A program made the translations under genes and the position numbers. From contig NZ_JAGFNZ010000002.1 of the NCBI RefSeq assembly GCF_019448085.1, forward strand, positions 682,001-746,000: DNA of 64,000 nucleotides, given 5' to 3'. Source of the stretch: Caproiciproducens faecalis (lineage in GTDB: Bacteria; Bacillota; Clostridia; Oscillospirales; Acutalibacteraceae). Under the pieces are notes generated by a model. It was not told the origin of the DNA and did no database searches. It was given only the letters and a program-made list of their open reading frames with translations. Shown one piece after another: positions 51,913 to 61,335 of the stretch (positions are counted from its first letter, which is position 1; each line of letters opens with the position of its first letter).

Positions 51913-52591
51913 GACGGCCCTCCTTCTGCGCGGCAGTATCCGCCACAATGCTTCCGCCGTGAATTTCCACCACTCTGCGGTGGAAATGCTTGACCAGCGA
52001 ATGTTCGTGCGTCACCATCAGGATGGTGGTGCCGCGGCGATTGATTTCATTGAGCAGATCCACAATTTCAAAGGAAAGAGCCGGGTCAATGTTTCCCGTA
52101 GGCTCGTCCGCAATAATCAGCTTCGGATTGTTAATCAGCGCGCGCGCAAGGCCGACCCGCTGCTGCTCGCCGCCGGAAAGCTCCGCCGGGTGGCACATTG
52201 CCTTATTCTGAAGATCCACAAGCCCCAGTATGTACGGAACCCGCTTATGGATTTCCCGGTTTGTCGCACCCACAATATGCATGGCAAAGGCCACGTTTTC
52301 AAACACCGTCATATTGTCGATCAGGCGAAAATCCTGAAAGACAATTCCCATGGTCCGGCGCATATATGGCACGTCCCGCCTTCTCAGCGTGGAAAGCTGC
52401 CTGCCGTTGACAATAATTTCTCCCTCGCTGGCTTTCTCCTCACACATAATCAGTTTGAGAAAGGTGCTTTTCCCCGCGCCGGAAGAACCAACAATAAAGA
52501 CAAATTCGCCCTTGTCCACTTTCAGGTTCACATCTTTGAGCGCTTTTGTCCCGTTGGAATATGTTTTACTTACATTTTGAAATTCTATCAA
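51902..52591 (-). CDS. ftsE: Cell division ATP-binding protein FtsE
   Basis: The 229-residue ABC ATPase has Walker A (VGSSGAGKST), signature LSGGEQQR, Walker B (LIIADEPTGN) and H-switch (VTHEHSL). The start is TTG 52591 (reads MIEFQNVSKTYSNG after initiation) since GGAG is 8 nt upstream and the length equals normal FtsE; an upstream ATG at 52618 or 52684 would add a tail without a ribosome site. It drives FtsX. Confidence 0.93.
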   Translation of the reverse strand: MIEFQNVSKTYSNGTKALKDVNLKVDKGEFVFIVGSSGAGKSTFLKLIMCEEKASEGEIIVNGRQLSTLRRRDVPYMRRTMGIVFQDFRLIDNMTVFENVAFAMHIVGATNREIHKRVPYILGLVDLQNKAMCHPAELSGGEQQRVGLARALINNPKLIIADEPTGNIDPALSFEIVDLLNEINRRGTTILMVTHEHSLVKHFHRRVVEIHGGSIVADTAAQKEGRHEV

Positions 52592-52792
52592 TGTAATCGC
52601 TCCATTAAATTCGTTCATACTGATTGAAGAATCAGTATCCGTTTTCATTCCACATAAATCACCATAAAAAAGCAAAAAAACCAAAACCCATTGGCATGTT
52701 TACATAATACCAATGGGTGGCAAATTTATTATTCCAATCGGGAATTAATTTGTAATAAATCTGTAATCTTTCTCTCTTTTTTCATTTCTCTG

Positions 52793-53878
52793 TCAGAATT
52801 TAACTGGGTTGGAAGAAAGATACTTCTTTACCATAAGGGCGACTTTAAAGACAATGGCGTCCTCAAACTCGCGCAGATCCAGCCCGGTGATTTTCTTAAT
52901 CTTCTCCAGCCTGTAAACCAGCGTATTTCTGTGGACAAACAGCTTGCGGGAGGTTTCAGAAACATTCAGGTTGTTTTCAAAAAAGCGCTGAATGGTAAAC
53001 AGGGTCTCGTGATCCAGCGATTCAATGGAGCCGCGCTTAAAGACTTCCTTCAGGAACATGTCGCACAGAGTGGTGGGCAGCTGATAAATCAGACGGGCAA
53101 TGCCAAGATTGTCGTAGCTGACAATCGGCTTCTCCGTGTCGAACACCTTGCCGACTTCCAGCGCGACCTGTGCTTCTTTGAAGGAGCGGGCCAAATCCTT
53201 GATTCCGGTAACCGTGGTGCCGATTCCGACCACGCAATGAGTGTAGAATTCGCTCGAAAGAGTGTCCACAATGGAACTTGCCAGCTTTTCCAGATCCTTC
53301 GGCTCAATTCCGGCGCGGATTTCTTTCACCAGCGCGATATCGTTTTCGTTGATATTGATAATAAAGTCCTTGTTTTTATCCGGGAAAAGATTCTGTACCA
53401 CATCGTAAGCCGAAATATCGGATTTGCTTGTAATTTTAATCAGCATACAGACACGGTTCACATCAGCGTTAAAGCGGAGCTCTCTGGCTTTCAGATAAAT
53501 ATCGCCGGGCAGAATATTATCCAAAATGACATTCTTGATAAAATTACCGCGGTCGTATTTTTCATCATAGTACTGCTTGATGCTGCTCAGTGAAACAGCC
53601 AGCAGGGAAGCATAGCGGCCTGCTTCCGGGTCGCTGCCGGAAACAAAAACGGCGTATTCCGGTCTGGGGCGGCTGCCAAATGACTTAAAAGTATAGCCGT
53701 TGACCACAAAAGTTCCGGGTGTTGCCAAAACCTCAGCGGTAATGCTGTCGTTCACTTCGCCAATACGGCCAAGCTCGCTGCACGCTATGATAACCGAAGT
53801 TTCATCAATCACACCGATTGTACGGTCAATTGCATCGCGCATCTGGTGGATAACTCCCTGAAATAATCTATTGGACAT
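52793..53878 (-). CDS. CdaR-family transcriptional regulator
   Basis: The 361-residue protein has the N-terminal sugar-diacid-type domain (about 1-130, LFQGVIHQMRDAIDRTIGVIDE with SELGRIGEV), a middle GGDEF-like domain (about 140-280), and a C-terminal PucR HTH (about 295-355, NVSETSRKLFVHRNTLVYRLEKI). CdaR in E. coli activates sugar diacid use, but here there are no such genes nearby, so the signal is open. It lies between ftsE and a sugar-ABC ATPase with intergenic gaps of about 200 bp on both sides and may be an orphan. Confidence 0.85.
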   Translation of the reverse strand: MSNRLFQGVIHQMRDAIDRTIGVIDETSVIIACSELGRIGEVNDSITAEVLATPGTFVVNGYTFKSFGSRPRPEYAVFVSGSDPEAGRYASLLAVSLSSIKQYYDEKYDRGNFIKNVILDNILPGDIYLKARELRFNADVNRVCMLIKITSKSDISAYDVVQNLFPDKNKDFIININENDIALVKEIRAGIEPKDLEKLASSIVDTLSSEFYTHCVVGIGTTVTGIKDLARSFKEAQVALEVGKVFDTEKPIVSYDNLGIARLIYQLPTTLCDMFLKEVFKRGSIESLDHETLFTIQRFFENNLNVSETSRKLFVHRNTLVYRLEKIKKITGLDLREFEDAIVFKVALMVKKYLSSNPVKF

Positions 53879-54093
53879 AGCTCTCCCTCACTTCATATGA
53901 CTTGTGTAATCTGCTGAAATATTATAGTATGCTACATACATTTTACATAAATTCAATGCATTTTTCAACTATGTATTGAACATAAAATAAAAAAATATCA
54001 ATTTTAGCAGAATTTTGACAAATTTATCACAGTTTTACCCGTGGATTTCCTCCTCTGCGGGCAATTTCAAGGGAATTGTTTCCTATTCAGAAA

Positions 54094-54121
54094 AAAGGCC
54101 GTGTCTTTCGACGCGGCCTTT
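54094..54121 (-). terminator. Terminator after the sugar-ABC ATPase gene
   Basis: A 12-bp stem (54094-54105 with 54110-54121, AAAGGCCGTGTC, one G-T pair) is followed on the minus strand by a T-tract at 54091-54093 and beyond. It lies just after the stop at 54136. Confidence 0.85.
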
Positions 54122-54135
54122 GGAATCAATCTCAA

Positions 54136-55248
54136 TCAGTTCAGAATTGTTTTTTCCGTTTCCTTATCAAACAAATGCATTTTCTGGAGGTTAAAGGCAA
54201 TTTCAATGGTGTCGCCCGTCTTTGCCGTAGAGGTCGGCTCCACCCTGGCGGTAATATCACTGCCCTCGCAGCTCAGGTATAGATAGGTTTCCGCTCCCAT
54301 CAGTTCGGTTACTTCCACACCGGCTTTTACAATGCCGTCCTTTGCTTTCGCAAGGAATTCCGGCTCGTCGTGCACATCTTCCGGGCGAATACCAAACACA
54401 ACCGCTTTGCCCACATAATCCTTCAGCACGCCGTCCTTGTCCTTCCCTTCGGGAATCGCGATGCTGTACTGGCCGAATTTCAGGAAGTAGCGGCCGTCCC
54501 TGCTTTCAATTTCCGTGTCGATAAAGTTCATTTGCGGGGAACCCATAAAGCCGGCGACAAACTCGTTCACCGGATTGTCGTACAGGTTCTGCGGGGTGTC
54601 GACCTGCTGGATAAATCCGTCCTTCATGACAACGATACGGTCGCCCATGGTCATGGCCTCGGTCTGATCGTGGGTAACATAAATAAAGGTGGTTCCCAGT
54701 CTTTTGTGCAGCTTGGAAATTTCCGTCCTCATCTGTGCGCGCAGCTTGGCGTCCAGGTTAGACAGCGGCTCATCCAAAAGGAAGACCTTCGGGTCACGGA
54801 CGATGGCACGTCCAAGGGCAACACGCTGGCGCTGGCCGCCGGACAGAGCCTTCGGCTTTCTGTCAAGCAGATGGGAAATATCCAGAATCTTTGCGGCCTC
54901 TTCCACGCGGCGCTTGATTTCGTCCTTCGGTATCTTGCGGATCTTCAATCCGAAAGCCATATTGTCAAAGACAGTCATGTGGGGATAAAGTGCATAGTTC
55001 TGGAACACCATTGCAATATCGCGGTCTTTCGGGGCAATATCGTTTGCCAGCGTTTCTCCGATATACAGTTCCCCCTTGCTGATTTCTTCCAGACCGGCAA
55101 TCATCCGCAGGGTCGTGGATTTTCCGCATCCGGAAGGACCGACCAGAATGATAAATTCCTTGTCGGCAATTTCAAGGTTGAAGTCCGTAACTGCGGTTAC
55201 GCCTCCTTCATAGACCTTATAGATATTCTTTAACGTAACGTTTGCCAT
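54136..55248 (-). CDS. Sugar ABC transporter ATP-binding protein (UgpC/MsmK-like)
   Basis: The 370-residue protein has an N-terminal ABC domain with VGPSGCGKSTT, LSGGQRQRVALGRA and LLDEPLSNLD, and a C-terminal TOBE/OB-fold domain (about 240-370) with FGIRPEDVHDEPEF. This is the multi-sugar ATPase type that energises several separately encoded sugar importers. No binding protein or permease is next to it, consistent with a shared ATPase. The ATG at 55248 has GGAGGATGATT before it. Confidence 0.92.
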   Translation of the reverse strand: MANVTLKNIYKVYEGGVTAVTDFNLEIADKEFIILVGPSGCGKSTTLRMIAGLEEISKGELYIGETLANDIAPKDRDIAMVFQNYALYPHMTVFDNMAFGLKIRKIPKDEIKRRVEEAAKILDISHLLDRKPKALSGGQRQRVALGRAIVRDPKVFLLDEPLSNLDAKLRAQMRTEISKLHKRLGTTFIYVTHDQTEAMTMGDRIVVMKDGFIQQVDTPQNLYDNPVNEFVAGFMGSPQMNFIDTEIESRDGRYFLKFGQYSIAIPEGKDKDGVLKDYVGKAVVFGIRPEDVHDEPEFLAKAKDGIVKAGVEVTELMGAETYLYLSCEGSDITARVEPTSTAKTGDTIEIAFNLQKMHLFDKETEKTILN

Positions 55249-55422
55249 AATCATCCTCCTGAAATCTCATACTGTTCGTTTCAACCTGTCCCAATAAGGG
55301 CATTTCGTACTTTAGTGAATTCATGATAACAGATGCCACAGGGGATTAACAGCCGTTTTTTGTCCAAACTTTACGTTTTGGAATTATGGAAATCTGATAA
55401 AACACAAAAACAAACCGCGAAT

Positions 55423-56160
55423 TTAGTATACATTGGCTAGCGAAGATTGGCTGAAAATGGCGGATCGTTCGGAGTTGTCCAGTTCCCGCGCGGCTCCGGG
55501 AGCCAGTTTATCATCCAGCTTCAGCTCGCCGATCTGTACTCTTTTGAGCTTGAGCACCTCGTTCCCCCTCGCCAGAAACATCCGCTTCACCTGGTGGAAC
55601 TTTCCCTCCCGGATTCTTACCCGGACAAGCGGGGTCTCCCCCTCCTCCAGAACCTGCAGCTGTGCGGGCAGGCACGTCATGTCGTTCAGCTCCACCCCGT
55701 TTTCAAACGCGGCAATATCCTGTGTGCTGACCGGACGGGCCAGAACCGCCTCGTAAAGCTTGTACACATGGCTTTTCGGCGCCAGCATCCGGTGGGCAAA
55801 CGCGCCGTCGTCGGTAATGATGAGCAGCCCTTCCGTATCCCTGTCCAGCCGTCCCGCCGGAAAAAGGCCGCGCCGCTTCAGCTCCGGCGGCAGCAGATCC
55901 ACCACGGTCTGCGCCCGCGTATCCCGGGAAGCCGAAAGCACACCGGCGGGCTTGTTCATCATCAGGTAAAGAAACTCCCGAATCACCAGGGGTTCCCCGT
56001 TCACCGTCACCTCGTCGGACTGCGTGTCCACCTTATAATCGGCTTTTTTGACCACACTTCCGTTCACCGCAGCAACGCCGCGGCGAATCATTGCCCCGGC
56101 GTCCCTGCGGCTGCCCAAATTCTGTGAAGCCAGTATTTTGTCAAGCCGTTCTATACTCAT
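55423..56160 (-). CDS. Pseudouridine synthase, RsuA/RluB family
   Basis: The 245-residue protein has an N-terminal S4 domain (MSIERLDKILASQNLGSRRDA), then catalytic Asp in AGRLDRDTEGLL (typical GRLDxxTxGLL), and a C-terminal RNA-binding beta part with EGKFHQVKRMF. It makes pseudouridine in 16S or 23S rRNA; RsuA (position 516) seems more likely from length, but RluB-type is possible. Its neighbours are unrelated. Confidence 0.92.
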   Translation of the reverse strand: MSIERLDKILASQNLGSRRDAGAMIRRGVAAVNGSVVKKADYKVDTQSDEVTVNGEPLVIREFLYLMMNKPAGVLSASRDTRAQTVVDLLPPELKRRGLFPAGRLDRDTEGLLIITDDGAFAHRMLAPKSHVYKLYEAVLARPVSTQDIAAFENGVELNDMTCLPAQLQVLEEGETPLVRVRIREGKFHQVKRMFLARGNEVLKLKRVQIGELKLDDKLAPGAARELDNSERSAIFSQSSLANVY

Positions 56161-56243
56161 TTGCTCATCCTCCGTGTTTTTCCTGTCCCTTTAGTTTAAA
56201 CGATTCCGCCTTGCCGGTCAATGCGGATTTTGTCCCCTGCGCG

Positions 56244-56879
56244 TCAGTCCGTCGGCCAGGCGTTTGCCGGTATTTGGGAAACAGCAGTCGCGGCGGCGTC
56301 ATTCGGCTCGGCGGAAGCCGTGTTCGGAGCGGCGGAGGCAGCGTTTGGATCTGTTGAAGCCGCGTTGGGATTTTCCTGTATTGGCTCACTGTAATCGTTG
56401 CTGGACTTTTCGCCGGAGAATCCGGTCATAAATCCGTCCAGCTGCGCGGTACTTAAATCCCCGCCGATGACCCGGTTGTCGTAAACAAGCAGAGTTGCCC
56501 GGACGTCCGTGGCTCCCGGATAATTCGTAACGGCATAAACCCACTGTATACAGGTTTTCCCCGCGTATTGGGACAGGTCAAGCCCCTGCTCCTTCTGAAT
56601 ATTGTTGTACTGAAGATAAACGTCATCGAACTGCGCAGGAATGATTACGTCCTTCATTTCAAGCGGCTCGGTATTCACCTGCCAGCCAAACTGTTTTAAG
56701 AAGGATACACGCTGGTCATTGGAACCGGCGGACAGAGAGTACTTTTTCCCGTCAGCCGAGGCAACTGGTTCAGAATGGAACAGTTTCGTCACAACAATCG
56801 CTGCGGTTACAACCAGTAAAATCGCCGCCAGACCGATCAAGATCTTTTTTCTGCCGGCCTTAATCGAGAGAATAAACAT
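56244..56879 (-). CDS. DUF4830-family membrane-anchored protein
   Basis: The 211-residue protein has an N-terminal transmembrane anchor (about 12-32, KKILIGLAAILLVVTAAIVV), a conserved globular domain (about 45-160: RVSFLKQFGWQVNTEP, FDDVYLQYNNIQKEQG, VYDNRVIGGDLSTAQ), and a low-complexity tail (about 165-211) of NPNAAS/APNTAS/EPNDAA units. Family DUF4830 is found in Clostridia and has no known function. The tail is encoded by a repeated GCC/GAA/AAC-type sequence and probably is disordered. AAGGGGG precedes ATG 56879. Confidence 0.8.
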   Translation of the reverse strand: MFILSIKAGRKKILIGLAAILLVVTAAIVVTKLFHSEPVASADGKKYSLSAGSNDQRVSFLKQFGWQVNTEPLEMKDVIIPAQFDDVYLQYNNIQKEQGLDLSQYAGKTCIQWVYAVTNYPGATDVRATLLVYDNRVIGGDLSTAQLDGFMTGFSGEKSSNDYSEPIQENPNAASTDPNAASAAPNTASAEPNDAAATAVSQIPANAWPTD

Positions 56880-56931
56880 ATTCCCGCCCCCTTGTAAAAG
56901 ATAAATATGCGGTGGGACGGAAAAAAATGCA

Positions 56932-56961
56932 AAAACAGCCCCCGTTTCCGGCGGCTGTTTG
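56932..56961 (-). terminator. Terminator after the EF-G-like gene
   Basis: A stem of AAACAGCC/GGCTGTTT with inner CCG/CGG pairs (about 56933-56960) is followed on the minus strand by GCATTTTTTT. It lies 12 bp past the stop at 56973. Confidence 0.75.
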
Positions 56962-56972
56962 CAATCGTCTGT

Positions 56973-59045
56973 TTATTCTTCCGCTTCCGCGGTTTTTGAT
57001 TCCTCAATTACCTTCTGCGCAACCTGCGGCGGCGCCTCCTCATAGCGGCAGAAATCAAAGGTGAACGACCCTCTGCCCTGTGTGGACTGACGCACGAAGG
57101 TGGTGAAGTCGTGCATTTCCGCCATCGGAATTTCGGCTTCCACAACCTGCCTGCCGTTCTCCTCCGGGTTCATGCCCAGCACACGGCCGCGGCGCTTGTT
57201 GACCTCGCCCATAATGTCGCCCATGTTGGCGTCGGGCACCGTGCATTTCAGCGTGCCGATCGGTTCCAGCAGCACGGGGGTCGCAATCGGCATCCCCGCT
57301 TTATAAGCCAGATTCGCCGCCATCTTGAAGGACATTTCGGAGGAATCCACCGGATGGTAGGAGCCGTCGTACAGGGTGGCTCTCAGTCCGACCACCGGGT
57401 ACCCGGCAAGCGGGCCCTTGACAATGGATTCACGCAGTCCCTTTTCAACCGCCGGGAAGAAATTCTTCGGCACCGCGCCGCCCACGACGCGCTCGCCGAA
57501 TTCCAGCCCTTCGCTGTCACAGGGTTCAAATTCGACCCAAATGTCGCCGAACTGCCCGTGACCGCCGGTCTGCTTCTTGTAACGGCCCTGCACCTGCACC
57601 TTTTTACGGATGGTTTCGCGGTAAGGCACGCGCGGCTTTTGCAGCGTGACCTCTACGCCGAATTTATTTTTTAACTTGGAAATGATAATATCGAGATGCT
57701 GCTCCCCCATGCCGGACAGCACCATCTGGTGCGTTTCCGCGTTGGTTGAGAATTTAATGGTGGGATCTTCATCCGCCAAGCGGAAAATGCCCTGTGCGAC
57801 TTTATCTTCTTCCCCTTTGTTCTTTGGCACCACCGACATAGAAAGCGTGGCGTTCGGGTAAGTGATGCCTTCCAGCGTCACTTTTCTGGCCGGAGAACAC
57901 AGGGTATCCCCCGTGCTGACCCCCTGAAGCTTCAGAACCGCGCCGATGTCGCCCGCGCCGATATAGGCCGCGTCCTCCTGCTTCTTGCCGTGCATGATAA
58001 CCGTCTTGCCGATGCGCTCCATGTTTCCGGTGCGCATGTTCAGCAGCTGGGAGTCCGTCGCTACCTTTCCGGAAATCACCTTCAGATAGGACAGTTTGCC
58101 GATAAACGGGTCGGCAATGGTCTTAAACACAATTGCGGCGGTCGCGGCATCGTCGTTGACGGAAAGCTCCACCGGGTTGCCGTCCACATCCGCGCCGATT
58201 TCCCCGCTCTTGTCCTCCGCGGAAGGGGCCAGCCAGGTCAGGCCGTCCAAGAACTGCTCCATTCCCCTCATCAGCAGCGCGTCCCCGCAGAATACGGGGC
58301 AGATCGTTCCGGACTTGACGCCTTTGCTGACGCCCACGATCACTTCTTCCGGCGTAAACTGCTCACCGGAAAAATATTTTTCAAACATATCGTCGCTGGT
58401 TTCCGCCACCGCCTCATAAATCGCGGTGCGCAGCCCTTCCAGCCTGGTTCCCATATCCGGCATCTTCACTTCCACCGGTTTACCGTTCTGGTAATCGTAT
58501 GCTTTGTATTCCAGCATATTAATATAGATGTTCGCTTTGCCGTCCTCAATAAACGGAACCACAACAGGGCAGACCGACGGGCCGAAGCTGGCTTTCAGGT
58601 CTTCAAAAACCTTGTAGAAACGGGCGCTTTCGTCACACAGGCCGTTGACAAAGAAAATTTTGGCCAGTCCGCGTTTGTTGGCCGCTTCCACCGCCTTTTC
58701 CGTACCGACGGAAACACCGCTTTTGCCTGAAACCGCAACGAGAACGGAGTCCGCCGCGCGGACCGCTTCGCACATCCCACCCTCAAAATCAAAAAGGCCC
58801 GGAGCATCTATCAGGTTAATTTTGTGATTCTTCCATTCCAAAGGGGCCACCGCAGTGGTCACGGTGATTTTTCTCTTAATCTCTTCGGGATCAAAGTCAC
58901 AGACAGTGCTTCCCTCACCGACCTTACCAAAACGGTCGGTTGCACCGGAAAGATACAGCATAGCCTCTGCGATGCTGGTTTTCCCGGCGCCGCTGTGTCC
59001 CGCAATTGCAATGTTGAGAATATTTTTTGCATGATACTGTTTCAT
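56973..59045 (-). CDS. EF-G-like translation GTPase
   Basis: The 690-residue protein has a GTPase domain with G1 GHSGAGKT, G3 DAPG and a G4 position reading VNGLCDE instead of NKxD, followed by domains II-V with LSGMGEQHLD, ETHQMVLS and a C-terminal AEIPMAEMHDF motif. It resembles the EF-G-like clade common in Clostridia (sometimes called FusA2 or EF-G II), which differs from housekeeping EF-G in switch I and G4. It may act in translocation or ribosome recycling under stress. ATG 59045 is used rather than the TTG before it. The promoter is at 59111-59139. Confidence 0.85.
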   Translation of the reverse strand: MKQYHAKNILNIAIAGHSGAGKTSIAEAMLYLSGATDRFGKVGEGSTVCDFDPEEIKRKITVTTAVAPLEWKNHKINLIDAPGLFDFEGGMCEAVRAADSVLVAVSGKSGVSVGTEKAVEAANKRGLAKIFFVNGLCDESARFYKVFEDLKASFGPSVCPVVVPFIEDGKANIYINMLEYKAYDYQNGKPVEVKMPDMGTRLEGLRTAIYEAVAETSDDMFEKYFSGEQFTPEEVIVGVSKGVKSGTICPVFCGDALLMRGMEQFLDGLTWLAPSAEDKSGEIGADVDGNPVELSVNDDAATAAIVFKTIADPFIGKLSYLKVISGKVATDSQLLNMRTGNMERIGKTVIMHGKKQEDAAYIGAGDIGAVLKLQGVSTGDTLCSPARKVTLEGITYPNATLSMSVVPKNKGEEDKVAQGIFRLADEDPTIKFSTNAETHQMVLSGMGEQHLDIIISKLKNKFGVEVTLQKPRVPYRETIRKKVQVQGRYKKQTGGHGQFGDIWVEFEPCDSEGLEFGERVVGGAVPKNFFPAVEKGLRESIVKGPLAGYPVVGLRATLYDGSYHPVDSSEMSFKMAANLAYKAGMPIATPVLLEPIGTLKCTVPDANMGDIMGEVNKRRGRVLGMNPEENGRQVVEAEIPMAEMHDFTTFVRQSTQGRGSFTFDFCRYEEAPPQVAQKVIEESKTAEAEE

Positions 59046-59110
59046 CAATAGATACTCCTTTCAGGGATTGATTGTTACAACCATACAATTGTTCAACCAA
59101 ATTTACGATA

Positions 59111-59139
59111 ATTATAGCTTGTTTTTACAATGATTACAA
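59111..59139 (-). promoter_or_regulatory. Promoter of the EF-G-like gene
   Basis: On the minus strand TTGTAA (59134-59139) and TATAAT (59111-59116) are 17 bp apart, about 65 bp before the ATG at 59045. Confidence 0.7.
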
Positions 59140-59235
59140 TCCCAAATTGCTAAAATTTCACTTTTTTGATTCAATAATCCCGCCCCGCTCCTCTTCAGCG
59201 CTTTGCTTCTTACAAAACCCGGTTTTCCGTAACGT

Positions 59236-59271
59236 AAAAAAGCCTGTCCGGAAAACCGGACAGGCTTTTTT
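59236..59271 (-). terminator. Terminator after fba
   Basis: A 16-bp perfect stem (59236-59251 with 59256-59271, AAAAAAGCCTGTCCGG) and a 4-nt loop lie 19 bp after the fba stop. T6 flanks on both strands make it bidirectional. Confidence 0.92.
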
Positions 59272-59289
59272 ACATGGAAACGAACTATT

Positions 59290-60228
59290 TTATGCTTTGC
59301 CCGCGCAGCCGAGAACGGCCGTGATCTTGTGCTCAACCATTTCTTTAATGGCTGTGCGTGCAGGGGCAAGGTATTGTCTTGGGTCAAAGTGGGTCGGGTT
59401 CTCCGCAAAATATTTGCGGACACTCGCCGTCATGGCAAGGCGCAGGTCGGAGTCGATGTTGATCTTGCAGACAGCCATCTTCGCAGCCTCGCGGAGCATT
59501 TCCTCCGGAATGCCGATCGCATCCGGCATCTGGCCGCCGTACTGGTTAATCATCTGTACAAACTCGGGAATAACGGAGGAAGCGCCGTGCAGAACAATCG
59601 GGAAGCCCGGCAGACGGTTGGAAACCTCCTGCAGAATGTCCAAACGGAGCTTCGGCTTCTGGCCCGGCTTGAATTTATAGGCGCCGTGGCTTGTCCCGAT
59701 TGCAATGGCAAGAGAGTCCACGCCAGTGCGCTTGACAAAATCCTGTACCTCGTCCGGATCGGTAAACTGAGCCTTATCGTCCTCAACCTTGACATCGTCT
59801 TCCACACCGGCCAGTTTGCCCAGCTCGGCTTCTACGGTTACATTGTATTTATGAGCGTATTCCGCGACTTTGCGCGCCTCTTCCACATTCTCCTCGTAAG
59901 GCTTGGAAGAACCGTCAAACATAACGGAAGTAAATCCGCCGTCGATACAGTCCTTGCACAGTTCATAGGAGGAACCGTGGTCAAGGTGAAGAGCAATCGG
60001 AATATCGGGGTTTTCAATCACAGCGGCTTCAACCAGTTTGGTCAGATAAGTGTGATTCGCATATTTGCGCGCACCCGCGGAAACCTGAAGAATCACGGGA
60101 GCTTTGAGCTCCTGACAAGCTTCTGTAATGCCCTGAACGATTTCCATGTTGTTTACATTGAACGCGCCGATGGCGTACCCGCCGGCATAAGCCTTTTTAA
60201 ACATCTCTACCGTATTGACTAATGGCAT
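59290..60228 (-). CDS. fba: Fructose-1,6-bisphosphate aldolase, class II
   Basis: The 312-residue zinc aldolase has catalytic Asp and zinc His in ALHLDHGSSYE, further zinc ligands in VEAELGKLAG and IGTSHGAYKF, and VLHGASS near the C-terminus. It splits fructose bisphosphate in glycolysis and also works in the reverse sense. The start is ATG 60228, with TTGGAGGTAATCACC before it. It belongs to the class IIA/B type found in Clostridia. It lies between the EF-G-like gene and the glycosylase gene. Confidence 0.95.
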   Translation of the reverse strand: MPLVNTVEMFKKAYAGGYAIGAFNVNNMEIVQGITEACQELKAPVILQVSAGARKYANHTYLTKLVEAAVIENPDIPIALHLDHGSSYELCKDCIDGGFTSVMFDGSSKPYEENVEEARKVAEYAHKYNVTVEAELGKLAGVEDDVKVEDDKAQFTDPDEVQDFVKRTGVDSLAIAIGTSHGAYKFKPGQKPKLRLDILQEVSNRLPGFPIVLHGASSVIPEFVQMINQYGGQMPDAIGIPEEMLREAAKMAVCKINIDSDLRLAMTASVRKYFAENPTHFDPRQYLAPARTAIKEMVEHKITAVLGCAGKA

Positions 60229-60334
60229 GGTGATTACCTCCAAAATTATTGTACTGTTATTATATCCCAAAACTCGAAAAAGTGAAAGATAAATTTAACA
60301 GTTTGCGAATCTTTTAACGGTATGTGAATTTTAT

Positions 60335-61150
60335 TCACATACCGACTGCCGCAGATTCCTTTTCCGTCACAAATAATTCCGGATGGTTCCGGCTGTAGTG
60401 GAAGATGTACTGCTGCGCGATTCCGGCGTATTCCCCAAAGCTCTCCGGTTCCCTGCCGGGGAAAAGCGTTCGCATCGCGCGTTTCATCCACACATCCATG
60501 GGAAACGCCTCCAGCCGGTGCAGTCCGTAAAGCAAAGTGCAGTCCGCCACCTTCTGCCCCACGCCGTGAATTGTCATCAGACTTTCGCGGGCTTCGGGGA
60601 GCGGCGCGGTCTTGAGCGCTTCCAGATCAACTTCCCCCTGCGCCACCTTCCGTGCGGCGCTCAGGATATACTTTGCGCGGAAGCCGGATCGGACGGGTGC
60701 AAGGTCCTGCTCGCACAGGCCGGCGATCTTTTCTGCTTTCGGAAAAGCGTAATACCCGCTTCCGATCTTTTCACCGAATCCAACGCAGAACCGGGACACA
60801 ATCCCCTTGATTCTCGGAATATTATTGTTCTGGGAAAAAATAAACGAGCAGAGCGCCTCCCAGGGCTCCTGATTCAGAATCCGCATCCCGGGCGCAAATT
60901 TTGCCGCCCTGGCCAGCGTGGGGTCGTCCGCCGCCAAATTTTCCCTGATTTCTTCGTAGTCGAGTGGTAGATCAAAATACTGTTTCCAGAACGGGTCGTC
61001 CAGCACATGTCCCCGGTTTTGCTCAGAAATATTTAAAATTCTGCCGGAGGCAACGCCCGTGTAGGAACCGTCCTGCTGCTTTTCCCAGCGGAAGCACTGC
61101 CCGCACTCCAGCGTCTGCTCCAAATCAAAAGCATCGTTTTTTTTCGCCAA
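60335..61150 (-). CDS. ogg: 8-oxoguanine DNA glycosylase-like HhH-GPD enzyme
   Basis: The 271-residue protein has an Ogg N-terminal domain (about 1-110: LEQTLECGQCFRW, LPLDYEEIRE) and the HhH-GPD core with IHGVGQKVADCTLLYG (catalytic Lys in GQKV) and catalytic Asp in PMDVWMKRAMR. It removes 8-oxoguanine and cuts the DNA at the abasic site. Both Lys and Asp are present. There is no C-terminal Fe-S Cys cluster. ATG 61150 begins after a GAGGATGGGAATT region. Confidence 0.9.
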   Translation of the reverse strand: MAKKNDAFDLEQTLECGQCFRWEKQQDGSYTGVASGRILNISEQNRGHVLDDPFWKQYFDLPLDYEEIRENLAADDPTLARAAKFAPGMRILNQEPWEALCSFIFSQNNNIPRIKGIVSRFCVGFGEKIGSGYYAFPKAEKIAGLCEQDLAPVRSGFRAKYILSAARKVAQGEVDLEALKTAPLPEARESLMTIHGVGQKVADCTLLYGLHRLEAFPMDVWMKRAMRTLFPGREPESFGEYAGIAQQYIFHYSRNHPELFVTEKESAAVGM

Positions 61151-61335
61151 ATTCCCATCCTCCTTTATCCGCCTGTGTAAGGAAATTTTCTCAAAACTTT
61201 TATTCGTTCTTAGTATCCGTCGTTATTATAACACACTTGGGTAAAGGTTAGAATACTGATTGTTTTTAAAATTCAAATCATCCGGTTGACATAACGCTCT
61301 ATACATTCCCTATTCACAACCGGGAAATCGGGGTG

